Source: Burkholderia cepacia
Lineage (GTDB): Bacteria; Pseudomonadota; Gammaproteobacteria; Burkholderiales; Burkholderiaceae
Direction: 5' to 3'
Length of the DNA: 64,000 nucleotides
Assembly: GCF_029962485.1 (NCBI RefSeq)
Contig: NZ_CP073637.1
Span: 1,178,001 to 1,242,000, forward strand
Shown here: piece after piece, positions 1-8,155 of the stretch
Position numbering within the stretch: the first letter of the stretch is position 1
Layout: each line of letters opens with the position of its first letter
The notes under the pieces: generated by a model
What the model was told of the DNA's origin: nothing
The model's input: the letters and a program-made list of their open reading frames with translations, nothing else
The model's database searches: none
Made by a program: the position numbers and the translations under genes

Positions 1-160
1 CGCATGTCAGATTAAAAACTGATTTTATGCCCCACCGAACGCGTAACGCTCATTATTTCTCCCACGCTATAAAACAGTTACCGATGATACAAATTGAATA
101 TCTTTACCGGTGGATTTTGTGCTTCTTATACCCTTGGCGCATGCCCGCTGTTGGCGCCAG

Positions 161-190
161 ACAAACAAAAAGCGCCCCGAAGGGCGCTTT
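161..190 (-). terminator. Rho-independent terminator of efp
   Basis: A perfect hairpin (arms AAAGCGCCC and GGGCGCTTT around 169-190) lies just past the efp stop codon. Read on the minus strand it is followed by a T-rich run (TTTTTGTTTG). It is placed to end leftward transcription of efp. Nothing else gene-like is seen between position 1 and this hairpin. Confidence 0.8.
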
Positions 191-214
191 GTTCGATGCG
201 GGTATCGCTGACGA

Positions 215-772
215 TTACGCGCGGCTGCGGTATTCGTTCGTACGCGTATCGATTTCGATCTTGTCGCCGGTGTTGCAGAACAGCGGCACTTGCAGTTCGA
301 AGCCCGTTGCGAGCTTGGCGTTCTTCAGCACCTTGCCCGACGACGTATCGCCCTTGACAGCCGGTTCCGTGTAGGTGATCTCGCGAACGAGGACCGTCGG
401 CAGGTCGACCGAGATCGCCTTCTCGTTGTAGAACACGACTTCGCACGCCATGCCGTCTTCGAGGTAGTTCAGCGCTTCGCCCATCATTTCGGCTTCGACT
501 TCGTACTGGTTGTAGTCGGCGTCCATGAACACGTACATCGGGTCGGCGAAGTACGAATACGTCACTTCCTTGCGATCGAGCACGACGACGTCGAACTTGT
601 CGTCCGCCTTGTAGACCGATTCCTGGCCTGCGTTGGTCAGCAGGTTCTTCATCTTCATCTTGACGACGGCGGAATTACGGCCCGACTTGTTGTATTCCGC
701 CTTTGCGATGACCCAAGCATCGCTGCCGATCTGCACGACGTTGCCTACGCGGAGTTCCTGTGCGGTCTTCAT
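215..772 (-). CDS. efp: Translation elongation factor P
   Basis: EF-P binds the ribosome between the P and E sites and relieves stalling at consecutive prolines. The 185-residue product has the usual family length and three-domain layout (KOW-like N domain, two OB-like domains). The start is taken at the ATG giving [10 protein letters not shown], six codons inside the longest frame, preceded by AGGA. The domain I loop reads NKSGRNS, which places arginine at position 32. This is the residue that is rhamnosylated in organisms with EarP; lysine there would mark the EpmA/B pathway. The earP gene is immediately upstream on the same strand, separated by 126 bp that contain an 8-bp inverted repeat (823-830 and 879-886) but no T-tract. 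Cotranscription or a second promoter are both possible. Confidence 0.97.
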   Translation of the reverse strand: MKTAQELRVGNVVQIGSDAWVIAKAEYNKSGRNSAVVKMKMKNLLTNAGQESVYKADDKFDVVVLDRKEVTYSYFADPMYVFMDADYNQYEVEAEMMGEALNYLEDGMACEVVFYNEKAISVDLPTVLVREITYTEPAVKGDTSSGKVLKNAKLATGFELQVPLFCNTGDKIEIDTRTNEYRSRA

Positions 773-898
773 AAAAACTGTCCTGATCAAATCAAATAAA
801 TAGGTGCCTGAGCGTTGCGCAACGGCTGACGGCGCAAGCGGCGCGTTCCGGTGGACGCCAAAAGCGAGCGCTTGCCTGGTCAGCCGTCGGATAACCGC

Positions 899-2092
899 TT
901 ATTTTAACTGAGATTTTGCGTATTCCGCCAGCTTTCCGGCGAGATCGCCGACGGCCGCAAGCGCGTCGGCCCAGCGGGCCGCGTTGGCGTCGAGTGCGGC
1001 GCGGTGCTGCCAGAAATCGGCCCAGTCAGGCGTGCCGACACCGTTCCATGCATGCCAGAACCGCTCGAGCACCGCGCGCGGCGCGTCGGCGAGGCCGGCC
1101 GACAGGTGCGCGAGCGCGGCGTCGAGCTTCGGCAGGTGCACGTCGTCGGCCTGCGGGTAGATGTGCCACACGAACGGCTTGCGCGCCCACTGCGCACGGA
1201 CGAACGAATCCTCGCCGCGCACGAAATTGATGTCGGCCACCCACAGCAATGGATCGTAGTCGGCCTGAGGGACGAATGCGAGGCCATGTGCGACCAGATT
1301 GCCGCTGTGCGCATGCGCGCCCGCGCCGAACGACTCGACCCCGAAAAAGCGCGCGACAGCCGGCGACAGGCGACCGGCTGGCACGAGCGCGACGACCGGC
1401 GACGGGCCGTCGCGCCATTGGGCGAGCAGCGCGTCGACGGCCGGATTCTCGTACGCGAACAGGCTGACGACCGTCGTGCCGGCGGCCGGCGGCGCGCCGC
1501 CGGTCGAGCGCCGCCACCATGCGTCGCGTGCCGCCGCGTCGGCTTCGAAGGCCATGCGGCGCGAATCGAGGTCGTGCTCCTTCAGGACGCCGCCGGTGCC
1601 GGCCGACAGGCCAGGGAAGAAGAATGTCTTCAGCAGCGGGTAGCGCGGGTGCGGCGACGGCCGCAGATGGAAATCGGCGACCCAGTCCTCGGCGCTCAGG
1701 TATTCGAGGTTGATCCACACGGGGCGGCGCTCGCGGCGCGCCATCGCCGCGAGATATGCGCCGGGCAGCTCGCACGCGAATGCCTCGATCACGACATCGG
1801 CGATCTCCAGCGCGTCGCCGACTTCCGCGTGCCAGTGCTCGATCACGATCGTGTCGACCGTCTGCCGCCCGGCGTCGGGGTCGACCCCCGGCAGCAGGCG
1901 CGCGAACGTACGCAGGTCGTCGACGAACAGCCGAACCTGCCAGCCGTGCTCGTGCGCGAGCTGGCGCGCCACGCGCCAGCACACGCCGATGTCGCCGAAA
2001 TTGTCGATGACGGTGCAGAAGAGGTCACAGGCGATCGGTTCGCCCGGCGCGAGCGGTACGGTGGGGAGTGGGGCAGCGGTGGTGCGTGGCAT
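899..2092 (-). CDS. earP: EF-P arginine rhamnosyltransferase EarP
   Basis: EarP transfers rhamnose from dTDP-beta-L-rhamnose to Arg32 of EF-P, activating it for proline-stall rescue. The 397-residue protein has the family's N-terminal signature VIDNFGDIGVCWR at about residues 28-40. Its aspartates D30 and D34 have the same four-residue spacing as the catalytic pair described for EarP. The C-terminal half has the GT-B donor-site pattern, including RGEDSFVRAQWA. It is about 15-20 residues longer at the N terminus than many EarP proteins (a PT/AP-rich start), so a later start codon is possible. The gene lies directly upstream of efp, the usual arrangement. It is divergent from uvrC across only 76 bp, which must hold both promoters. 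Confidence 0.95.
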   Translation of the reverse strand: MPRTTAAPLPTVPLAPGEPIACDLFCTVIDNFGDIGVCWRVARQLAHEHGWQVRLFVDDLRTFARLLPGVDPDAGRQTVDTIVIEHWHAEVGDALEIADVVIEAFACELPGAYLAAMARRERRPVWINLEYLSAEDWVADFHLRPSPHPRYPLLKTFFFPGLSAGTGGVLKEHDLDSRRMAFEADAAARDAWWRRSTGGAPPAAGTTVVSLFAYENPAVDALLAQWRDGPSPVVALVPAGRLSPAVARFFGVESFGAGAHAHSGNLVAHGLAFVPQADYDPLLWVADINFVRGEDSFVRAQWARKPFVWHIYPQADDVHLPKLDAALAHLSAGLADAPRAVLERFWHAWNGVGTPDWADFWQHRAALDANAARWADALAAVGDLAGKLAEYAKSQLK

Positions 2093-2168
2093 CGAAGCGG
2101 GCCGGTGAATGCTCTAAACTGGCGATTCTAATAGACCCGTTCCGCGTTACAAGGCGCCCGGATCACGC

Positions 2169-4220
2169 ATGACAGCCCCAGAAGCCTCCGATACTCCGTT
2201 CGAACCGAAGAAGATCCTTGCGCAGTTGCCGCACATGCCCGGTGTCTATCGTTATTACGACACGGCGGGCGCCGTGCTTTACGTCGGCAAGGCGCGCGAC
2301 CTGAAGAAGCGCGTATCGAGCTATTTCACGAAGACCCAGCTGTCGCCGCGCATCGCGATGATGGTCACGCGCATCGCGCGCATCGAGACGACCGTCACGC
2401 GCTCGGAAGCCGAGGCGCTGCTGCTCGAGAACAACCTGATCAAGGCGCTCGCGCCGCGCTACAACATCCTGTTTCGCGACGACAAGTCGTACCCGTACCT
2501 GAAGCTCACCGCGCACCGTTTTCCGCGGATGGCCTACTACCGCGGGTCGGTCGACAAGCAGAACCAGTATTTCGGGCCGTTCCCGAGCGCGTGGGCCGTG
2601 CGCGAGAGCATCCAGATCCTGCAGCGCGTGTTCCAGTTGCGGACCTGCGAGGATTCGGTTTTCAACAACCGCACGCGGCCGTGCCTGCTGCACCAGATCG
2701 GGCGCTGCACGGCGCCGTGCGTCGGCGCGATCTCCGGCGAGGATTACGCGGTCGACGTGTCGAACGCCGCGCGGTTCCTGCTCGGCCGGCAGTCCGAAGT
2801 GATGAAGGAGCTCGAGCAGAAGATGCACGCGTTCGCGGCCGAGCTGAAATTCGAGCAGGCGGCGGCCGTGCGCAACCAGATGAGTTCGCTCGCGACGGTG
2901 CTGCATCAGCAGGCGATCGAGGTCGGCAGCGACAGCGACGTCGACATCCTCGCCGTCGTCGCGCAGGGCGGGCGCGTGTGCGTGAACCTCGCGATGGTGC
3001 GCGGCGGCCGGCATCTCGGCGACAAGGCGTATTTCCCGACGCACGTCGAAAGCGCGCTGACGCTCGCCGAAGGCGGTCTCGGCGACGAGGCCGAATCGCT
3101 GGAAGCGGCAGAGGCAACCGGCGCAACTGGCGCGACCGCCGTCGCGGTGCCCGAACAGCCTGCGGAAGAAGCCGGCAGCGCGCGCGGCGGCGCGGCGGCG
3201 TCGGTCGAGGCCGAAGTGCTCGACGCGTTCATCGCGCAGCACTATCTCGGCAACCGCGTGCCGCCGGTGCTCGTCGTCAGCCATGCGCCGGCGAGCCGCG
3301 ACCTGCTCGAGCTGCTGTCCGAACAGGCCGGCCACAAGGTGTCGCTCGTGCGGCAGCCGCAGGGGCAGCGGCGCGCGTGGCTGTCGATGGCCGAACAGAA
3401 TGCGCAGATCGCGCTCATGCGGCTGCTGTCCGAACAGGGCTCGCAGCAGGCGCGCACGCGCTCGCTGGCCGACACGCTCAGCTACGATTGCGACGATCTC
3501 GCGACGCTGCGGATCGAGTGCTTCGACATCAGCCACACGATGGGCGAGGCCACGCAGGCGTCGTGCGTCGTGTACCACCATCACAAGATGCAGTCGGGCG
3601 AGTACCGCCGCTACAACATCACGGGCATCACGCCGGGCGACGATTACGCGGCGATGCGGCAGGTGCTCACGCGCCGCTACGAGAAGATGGTCGAGCAGGC
3701 CGCGCAGGCGGCCGCCGTCGACGAAGCGGCCGGCATCGACGGCGAGTCGACGCGCCAGGCCGAGGCGTCGAGCCTGCTGCCGAACATCGTGCTGATCGAC
3801 GGCGGCAAGGGTCAGGTCGAAATCGCGCGCCAGGTGTTCACCGAGCTGGGGCTCGATACGTCGATGCTGGTGGGCGTCGCAAAAGGCGAGGGGCGCAAGG
3901 TCGGCCTCGAGACGCTCGTGTTCGCGGACGGCCGCACGCCGCTCGAACTCGGCAAGGAGAGTGCCGCGCTGATGCTCGTCGCACAGATCCGCGACGAGGC
4001 GCACCGCTTCGCGATCACCGGCATGCGGGCGAAGCGGGCGAAGGCGCGCCAGACGTCGCGGCTCGAGGAGCTCGAAGGCGTCGGCGCGAAGCGCCGGCAG
4101 CGGTTGCTCGCGCGATTCGGCGGATTGCGCGGCGTGGTGGCCGCGAGCGTCGAGGAACTCGCGAGCGTCGAGGGCATCTCGCACGCGCTCGCCGAACAGA
4201 TCTACAAGCAGCTTCACTGA
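2169..4220 (+). CDS. uvrC: Excinuclease ABC subunit C
   Basis: UvrC makes the dual incisions around DNA lesions bound by UvrB in nucleotide excision repair. Domains in order: GIY-YIG nuclease near residues 17-95 ([16 protein letters not shown]); a cysteine cluster near 165-185; UVR motif near 210-245 ([11 protein letters not shown]); RNase H-like C-terminal nuclease from about 440 ([16 protein letters not shown]); and a terminal helix-hairpin-helix pair. At 683 residues it is longer than the E. coli enzyme (610). The extra length comes from two Ala/Glu-rich insertions, near residues 300-350 and 515-540, as is usual in betaproteobacteria. It is followed by pgsA after 98 bp, the classic uvrC-pgsA pairing. 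Confidence 0.97.
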   Translation: MTAPEASDTPFEPKKILAQLPHMPGVYRYYDTAGAVLYVGKARDLKKRVSSYFTKTQLSPRIAMMVTRIARIETTVTRSEAEALLLENNLIKALAPRYNILFRDDKSYPYLKLTAHRFPRMAYYRGSVDKQNQYFGPFPSAWAVRESIQILQRVFQLRTCEDSVFNNRTRPCLLHQIGRCTAPCVGAISGEDYAVDVSNAARFLLGRQSEVMKELEQKMHAFAAELKFEQAAAVRNQMSSLATVLHQQAIEVGSDSDVDILAVVAQGGRVCVNLAMVRGGRHLGDKAYFPTHVESALTLAEGGLGDEAESLEAAEATGATGATAVAVPEQPAEEAGSARGGAAASVEAEVLDAFIAQHYLGNRVPPVLVVSHAPASRDLLELLSEQAGHKVSLVRQPQGQRRAWLSMAEQNAQIALMRLLSEQGSQQARTRSLADTLSYDCDDLATLRIECFDISHTMGEATQASCVVYHHHKMQSGEYRRYNITGITPGDDYAAMRQVLTRRYEKMVEQAAQAAAVDEAAGIDGESTRQAEASSLLPNIVLIDGGKGQVEIARQVFTELGLDTSMLVGVAKGEGRKVGLETLVFADGRTPLELGKESAALMLVAQIRDEAHRFAITGMRAKRAKARQTSRLEELEGVGAKRRQRLLARFGGLRGVVAASVEELASVEGISHALAEQIYKQLH

Positions 4221-4318
4221 CACGGCCGTGCGGCCGGCTGCCTCGTGCGCTTTTTCGCGTTCTTGTGGCAGGCCGGTCGACACGGCACAATTGCGAATCC
4301 TTTACTGTCCCGCATGCC

Positions 4319-4906
4319 ATGCCGTTCAATTTCCCGATTTTCCTGACGTGGGTACGGATCGTGCTGATTCCGCTCGTTGTCGGCGTGTTCTATCTGCCGG
4401 ACACGGTGATGGGCGGCGCGCACCGCAATCTCGCGGCGGCGGCGATCTTCATCCTCGCGGCGCTGACCGACTGGTTCGACGGCTATCTCGCACGCAAGTG
4501 GAACCAGACGTCGTCGTTCGGCGCGTTTCTCGATCCGGTGGCGGACAAACTGATGGTGACGGCCGCGCTGCTGATCCTCGTGCAGATTTCGCGGGTGGAC
4601 GCGGCGATCGCGCTCGTGATCGTCGGCCGCGAGATCGCGATTTCGGCATTGCGCGAGTGGATGGCGCAGATCGGTGCGTCGAAGAGCGTCGCGGTGAACC
4701 AGCTCGGCAAGTTCAAGACCGCGTGCCAGATGGTCGCGATCCCGATGCTGCTGTTCTATGGGCCGCTGCCGCTCGGCGTCGTGACGATCGACACGCGCGT
4801 GTGGGGCGAGTGGCTGATGTATCTCGCGGCGGTGCTGACGATCTGGTCGATGCTGTACTACATGAAGCTCGCATGGCCGCAGATTCGCGAGCGCGGCGGT
4901 GCGTGA
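4319..4906 (+). CDS. pgsA: CDP-diacylglycerol-glycerol-3-phosphate 3-phosphatidyltransferase
   Basis: PgsA makes phosphatidylglycerol phosphate, the committed step to phosphatidylglycerol and cardiolipin, in the inner membrane. The 195-residue protein has several hydrophobic helices. It contains the CDP-alcohol phosphotransferase motif DGYLAR-x8-G-x3-D-x3-D (residues about 55-80, ending FLDPVADK). The start is the ATG giving MPFNFPIFLTW; an upstream ATG five bases earlier is in another frame. It is downstream of uvrC and upstream of the Gly/Cys tRNA operon, an order common in proteobacteria. Confidence 0.95.
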   Translation: MPFNFPIFLTWVRIVLIPLVVGVFYLPDTVMGGAHRNLAAAAIFILAALTDWFDGYLARKWNQTSSFGAFLDPVADKLMVTAALLILVQISRVDAAIALVIVGREIAISALREWMAQIGASKSVAVNQLGKFKTACQMVAIPMLLFYGPLPLGVVTIDTRVWGEWLMYLAAVLTIWSMLYYMKLAWPQIRERGGA

Positions 4907-4962
4907 GACGCGCGTCTCGCGTTCGGTCGAGACGGTTTTTGGAAAAAGGGCTGGAAAAGCCC

Positions 4963-4991
4963 TTGACACACGAATGTGCCTTCGACATAAT
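4963..4991 (+). promoter_or_regulatory. Sigma-70 promoter of the tRNA operon
   Basis: A consensus -35 box TTGACA (4963-4968) is separated by exactly 17 bp from CATAAT (4986-4991). The predicted start lies about 55 bp before the first tRNA-Gly. The strength of the match fits stable-RNA expression. A short inverted repeat (AAGGGCTGGAAAAGCCCTT) overlaps the -35 region on its upstream side. Confidence 0.85.
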
Positions 4992-5052
4992 CTCGCTTCT
5001 CCGCTGCACGACGAAGTAAGTGTGTGACGGGGAAGCAGTAGCGTAGCAATAC

Positions 5053-5128
5053 GCGGGAGTAGCTCAGTTGGTAGAGCGCAACCTTGCCAAGGTTGAGGTC
5101 GCGAGTTCGAGACTCGTCTCCCGCTCCA
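5053..5128 (+). tRNA. tRNA-Gly (GCC), copy 1
   Basis: A 76-nt cloverleaf with acceptor stem GCGGGAG/CTCCCGC, D-loop AGCTCAGTTGGTAGAGC, anticodon arm CCTTGCCAAGG (anticodon GCC, glycine), T-arm GAGTTCGAGACTC and encoded CCA. First of three identical copies. Confidence 0.97.
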
Positions 5129-5181
5129 GATTTTATCTGGCAGCGTGTTGGTTGGCGAAGCGCTGCAGATGCAGGACACAT

Positions 5182-5257
5182 GCGGGAGTAGCTCAGTTGG
5201 TAGAGCGCAACCTTGCCAAGGTTGAGGTCGCGAGTTCGAGACTCGTCTCCCGCTCCA
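5182..5257 (+). tRNA. tRNA-Gly (GCC), copy 2
   Basis: Identical over all 76 nt to the first copy, including anticodon GCC and the encoded CCA end. It lies 53 bp after copy 1 in the same transcription unit. Confidence 0.97.
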
Positions 5258-5308
5258 GATTTTTCTGGCAGCGTGTTGGTCGGCAAAGCGCTGCAGGTGC
5301 AGGACAAT

Positions 5309-5384
5309 GCGGGAGTAGCTCAGTTGGTAGAGCGCAACCTTGCCAAGGTTGAGGTCGCGAGTTCGAGACTCGTCTCCCGCTCCA
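5309..5384 (+). tRNA. tRNA-Gly (GCC), copy 3
   Basis: Identical to copies 1 and 2, with anticodon GCC and encoded CCA. It is the last glycine tRNA before tRNA-Cys. The downstream spacer (5385-5484) differs from the two earlier ones. Confidence 0.97.
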
Positions 5385-5484
5385 AGTAATGGGGAAGCCA
5401 AGCTTCCCTTTTTATTTGATGGACTTCCGGTCCTCGAATAAAAAATCTGTCGTTTGCCTCACGGCATCCGGACAGTCCGCTTTT

Positions 5485-5558
5485 GGCGCGATAGCAAAGC
5501 GGTTATGCAGCGGCCTGCAAAGCCGTTTAGGCCGGTTCGACTCCGGCTCGCGCCTCCA
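5485..5558 (+). tRNA. tRNA-Cys (GCA)
   Basis: A 74-nt cloverleaf: acceptor GGCGCGA/TCGCGCC, anticodon loop CTGCAAA (anticodon GCA, cysteine), T-arm CCGGTTCGACTCCGG and encoded CCA. The Gly-Cys order behind pgsA is a common proteobacterial tRNA operon; the tRNA-Leu often found third is absent here. Confidence 0.97.
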
Positions 5559-5570
5559 GGTAGAACGAGA

Positions 5571-5602
5571 AAAAGCCCCGCTTCGGCGGGGCTTTTCTTT
5601 TT
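5571..5602. terminator. Bidirectional terminator of the tRNA operon
   Basis: The hairpin AAAAGCCCCGC/GCGGGGCTTTT is followed by TCTTTTTT on the plus strand. It also has a T-rich tail on the minus strand, so it can end both the tRNA operon and the leftward GNAT gene. Confidence 0.9.
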
Positions 5603-5654
5603 TCTGCCTCGCTTCGCGGCCGTCGAGCAGAGTGCTGCGACGGCCGTCGGGCAA

Positions 5655-6203
5655 TCAGCCATCCACCGGCTGCGCGGGCGTCTCGAGCTTCAACTGATAG
5701 AACGCCGCGTCGAGCCAGCGGCCGAACTTGAATCCCGCCTCCGTGATCGTGCCCGAGTGCACGAATCCCAGTTTCGTATGCAGTGCGATGCTCCCGGCAT
5801 TGGTCGCATCGATACAGCCGACCAGCACGTGCACCTGTGCGTCGCGCGCACGCCGGACGACTTCACGCAGCAGCAGTTCGCCGAGCCCGCGGCCGCGCTG
5901 GTCGCTGCGTACATAGACGCTATGTTCGACCGTGTACTTGTACGCGGGAAACGCACGGAACGTGCCCCAGCTCGCGAAGCCGAGCAGTGCGCCCGATTCG
6001 TCGACGGCGCCGACGACCGGAAAACCGCCCGCGCGCTTCGTCGCGAACCACGTGACCATTGCTTCCGGCGGGCGCGGCCGGTAGTCGTACAGTGCGGTCG
6101 AGTTCGCGATCGCGTCGTTCAGGATCTCGAGGATGGCCGCTGCGTGCTCGGCCTCGCTGCAATCGATCAGGCGCACGTCGTCGTGCTGTTTCGGGGAATT
6201 CAT
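5655..6203 (-). CDS. GNAT-family N-acetyltransferase, phosphinothricin acetyltransferase-like
   Basis: A 182-residue single-domain GNAT enzyme. The acetyl-CoA binding motif is QRGRGLG followed by ELLLREVVRRA (about residues 105-125). The C-terminal segment (ATNAGSIALHTKLGFVHSG) is typical of the Pat/YncA group, which acetylates amino acid analogues such as phosphinothricin or methionine sulfone/sulfoximine. The substrate here is unknown. The start chosen (MNSPKQHDD) is preceded by GGAG at good spacing; the longer frame would add 24 Arg/Pro-rich residues. It lies 37 bp after the XRE-cupin regulator on the same strand and is probably cotranscribed with it. Confidence 0.88.
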   Translation of the reverse strand: MNSPKQHDDVRLIDCSEAEHAAAILEILNDAIANSTALYDYRPRPPEAMVTWFATKRAGGFPVVGAVDESGALLGFASWGTFRAFPAYKYTVEHSVYVRSDQRGRGLGELLLREVVRRARDAQVHVLVGCIDATNAGSIALHTKLGFVHSGTITEAGFKFGRWLDAAFYQLKLETPAQPVDG

Positions 6204-6240
6204 ACGGGCTCCTGGTGGTGTTGAACGGGGCGTGCGTGCA

Positions 6241-6864
6241 TTACGCGCTCCGCACGCCGGCAGCGGCGGACGCATCGCAGATCACGACGACATAGCGTGC
6301 GGGATGCGGTGACGGATTGCTGAAGATCAGCGGCTGGTCGAGCCGCATGGCCAGACAGTCGCCTTCGTGAAGTTCGTGGAGCGCATCGCCGAACGTGACG
6401 TCGACACGGCCGTTGATGACCCACACTTGCTGATGCAGCGCGCTTTCGCGCCCGCCGCTGTCGTACGCGACGCGCGCGCCGGGCGGGAAATCGACCTCGA
6501 CGAGCTGGATCGGCGACGGCCAGCCGGCCGGGGACAGGTTGCGCCGCACATAACCGGACGCCGGATCGCGCCATTCGGCCTGCTGCGCACGTCGGGCCAG
6601 CGGCTGCGCGGGCGTGTCGTCCCGGTCGCCGCCGAACAGCCCGGCCAGCGACACGCCGAGGCCGGCCGCGAGCTTGTCGAGCACGACGGCTGTCGGGCTG
6701 GCCGATGCGCGTTCGATGAGCGAGATCATCGAACGGCTGACGCCGGAACGCGCGGCCAGCGCATCGAGCGTGTAGCCTCGAACGGTGCGCAGGTCGCGCA
6801 CGCGCCGCGCGATGCGCTCGTTGATGCCGGTGTCGTCGGCCTGCGTGATCGTTGATTCTTTCAT
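6241..6864 (-). CDS. XRE-family regulator with C-terminal cupin domain
   Basis: A 207-residue regulator. The N-terminal helix-turn-helix (residues about 15-70: VRDLRTVRGYTLDALAARSG then SRSMISLIERA) belongs to the XRE/Cro family. A linker leads to a C-terminal cupin barrel (about 110-200: VEVDFPPGARV, HQQVWVINGRV). This architecture is common in regulators that sense a small metabolite through the cupin. The start is taken at MKESTITQ, 15 codons inside the open frame. The gene is divergent from the ParD-like/map operon (148-bp gap) and is followed by the GNAT gene, its likely target. Confidence 0.88.
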   Translation of the reverse strand: MKESTITQADDTGINERIARRVRDLRTVRGYTLDALAARSGVSRSMISLIERASASPTAVVLDKLAAGLGVSLAGLFGGDRDDTPAQPLARRAQQAEWRDPASGYVRRNLSPAGWPSPIQLVEVDFPPGARVAYDSGGRESALHQQVWVINGRVDVTFGDALHELHEGDCLAMRLDQPLIFSNPSPHPARYVVVICDASAAAGVRSA

Positions 6865-6949
6865 GATGGATTTATTTTCCAGCAAACTGGAATTCGATGT
6901 CAACGGCATCGGTTGTGGCGGGCCGATGGTTCGACGGATGCCGAGCAGC

Positions 6950-6998
6950 TTGCCCGGCCGTCGTGCGCAGCGTAATATACGAAACAGCTACGTTTCGT
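6950..6998 (+). promoter_or_regulatory. Promoter and palindromic operator of the ParD-like/map operon
   Basis: TTGCCC (6950-6955) and TAATAT (6973-6978) are spaced by exactly 17 bp. Directly after the -10 box lies the inverted repeat ACGAAAC-AGCTAC-GTTTCGT (6979-6998), which would cover the transcription start. A palindrome in this position suggests repression, plausibly autoregulation by the ParD-like protein encoded 14 bp downstream. The promoter is seen in the sequence; the regulator assignment is inference. Confidence 0.6.
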
Positions 6999-7012
6999 TT
7001 AATTGGGGATAT

Positions 7013-7249
7013 ATGGGCATCATCAAGATTTCCGAGCACATGCATGAACGGCTGCGCTCGACGAGCACGGCGCTGAGCCGTTCGATCAACGCGCAGGCCG
7101 AACACTGGCTGCGCGTCGGGATGCTGGCGGAACTCAACCCGGCGCTGTCCTACGGCGACATCTGCAAGATGTTGATCGAGGCCGAGACGCGGGGCGGCGA
7201 CGTGGTGCCGGCGGAACCGGTCGCGTCGCACATCGAGCAGGTGGCGTAA
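7013..7249 (+). CDS. ParD-like antitoxin-family protein
   Basis: A 78-residue protein of the ParD-like family. The N-terminal half (MGIIKISEHMHERLRSTSTALSR at the start) has the beta strand and helix expected of a ribbon-helix-helix-type DNA-binding module. The remainder is a helical tail containing LNPALSYGDICKMLIEAE. Classical ParD partners a ParE toxin, but no ParE follows here. The next gene is methionine aminopeptidase, whose ATG overlaps this stop codon (TAATG). The start at 7013 follows GGGGAT; longer in-frame extensions would run through the promoter. It may act as an autoregulator, an adaptor for the aminopeptidase, or both; none of this can be shown from sequence. Confidence 0.85.
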   Translation: MGIIKISEHMHERLRSTSTALSRSINAQAEHWLRVGMLAELNPALSYGDICKMLIEAETRGGDVVPAEPVASHIEQVA

Positions 7250-8055
7250 TGGCGAAGCGAGAAATTCCGATCCGCGGCGCCGCAGAGATCGCCAAGTCGC
7301 GCGAAGCCGCCAAGCTTGCGTCGCAGGTGCTGACGATGATCACCGAGCACGTGAAGCCGGGCGTGACCACCGACGAACTGGACGCGCGCTGCCGCGAATA
7401 CATCGTCGACGAACTCGGCGCGATTCCCGCGAACATCGGCTACCACGGCTATCCGAAGACGCTGTGCACGTCGGTCAACCACGTGGTCTGTCACGGCATT
7501 CCGACGTCGCGGCCGATGCGCGACGGCGACATCGTGAACCTCGACATCGCGGTGATCAAGGATGGCTGGTTCGGCGATACGAGCCGCATGTATTTCGTCG
7601 GTGAGCCGAACGAACTCGCGCGGCGCCTCGTCGCGGCGACCTACGAGGCGATGCACGCGGGCATCCGCGCGGTGCGTCCGGGCGCGACGCTGGGCGACGT
7701 CGGCTATGCGATCCAGCAGGTCGCGCATCGCGAAGGGTTCAGCGTGGTGCGCGAGTATTGCGGGCATGGCATCGGCGATGTTTATCACGACGAGCCGCAG
7801 GTGCTGCACTACGGCCGCCCGGGTACCGGCGTGCCGCTGCGGCCGGGGATGATCTTCACGATCGAGCCGATGCTCAACGCGGGCAAGCGCGACACGCGCG
7901 TGCTGGCCGATGGCTGGACGGTCGTCACGAAGGACCATTCGCTGTCCGCGCAATGGGAGCACATGGTCGTGGTGACGGAAACGGGCTTCGAGGTGCTGAC
8001 CGAGGACGCGAAGCCGCAGGCGTTCGCGGCGCTTTCCGGCACGCACGCGGCCTGA
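7249..8055 (+). CDS. map: Type I methionine aminopeptidase
   Basis: This enzyme removes the initiator methionine from nascent proteins. The 268-residue protein has all five metal ligands of the pita-bread fold: Asp in LDIAVIKDG, Asp in GDTSRMY, His in GHGIGDVYHD, Glu in FTIEPM and Glu in WEHMVVV. It lacks the zinc-finger or other N-terminal extensions of eukaryotic MetAP1. Its start codon overlaps the stop of the ParD-like gene by one base (TAATG), indicating translational coupling. It is not next to rpsB, the usual location of the housekeeping map, so it is likely a second MetAP; confirming that needs the rest of the genome. A strong hairpin terminator follows. Confidence 0.95.
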   Translation: MAKREIPIRGAAEIAKSREAAKLASQVLTMITEHVKPGVTTDELDARCREYIVDELGAIPANIGYHGYPKTLCTSVNHVVCHGIPTSRPMRDGDIVNLDIAVIKDGWFGDTSRMYFVGEPNELARRLVAATYEAMHAGIRAVRPGATLGDVGYAIQQVAHREGFSVVREYCGHGIGDVYHDEPQVLHYGRPGTGVPLRPGMIFTIEPMLNAGKRDTRVLADGWTVVTKDHSLSAQWEHMVVVTETGFEVLTEDAKPQAFAALSGTHAA

Positions 8056-8096
8056 CGGCAGAGGTGTGCCGCGCAGGGCGGCGCGGTGCTGCAATG

Positions 8097-8128
8097 AAAC
8101 GGGCCCCTTCAAGTGAAGGGGCCCGTTT
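8097..8128. terminator. Bidirectional hairpin between map and msrC-like gene
   Basis: A 14-bp perfect inverted repeat, AAACGGGCCCCTTC and GAAGGGGCCCGTTT, has a 4-nt loop between two convergent genes. The A/T-rich arm ends let it serve both directions. Confidence 0.8.
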
Positions 8129-8155
8129 CGTTTGTGGTGACCGGTGCAGCGAGGC

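Larger units (their letters stand above)
5053..5384 (+). repeat. Tandem tRNA-Gly repeat array
   Basis: The three tRNA-Gly genes are identical, and the spacers between them (5129-5181 and 5258-5308) are nearly identical too, sharing TCTGGCAGCGTGTTGG and GCGCTGCAG. The repeated unit is therefore about 128 bp (tRNA plus spacer). It arose by tandem duplication, with small differences in the spacers (one 2-bp length change and several substitutions). Confidence 0.9.

Noticed and set aside
1..160. Possible gene at the left edge (frames starting at 27 and 94)
   Set aside because: The frames run through the efp terminator and lack codon bias or homology; the region looks noncoding.
2163..4283. Long minus-strand open frame opposite uvrC
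   Set aside because: It is the antisense shadow of a high-GC gene; uvrC on the plus strand has clear family motifs.
6203..8055. XRE regulator, GNAT and ParD-like/map as one classical toxin-antitoxin locus
   Set aside because: The XRE-cupin and GNAT genes are divergent with their own start signals, and the GNAT is of the Pat type rather than the RHH-linked tRNA-acetylating toxin type. Only the ParD-like/map pair is kept as notable.
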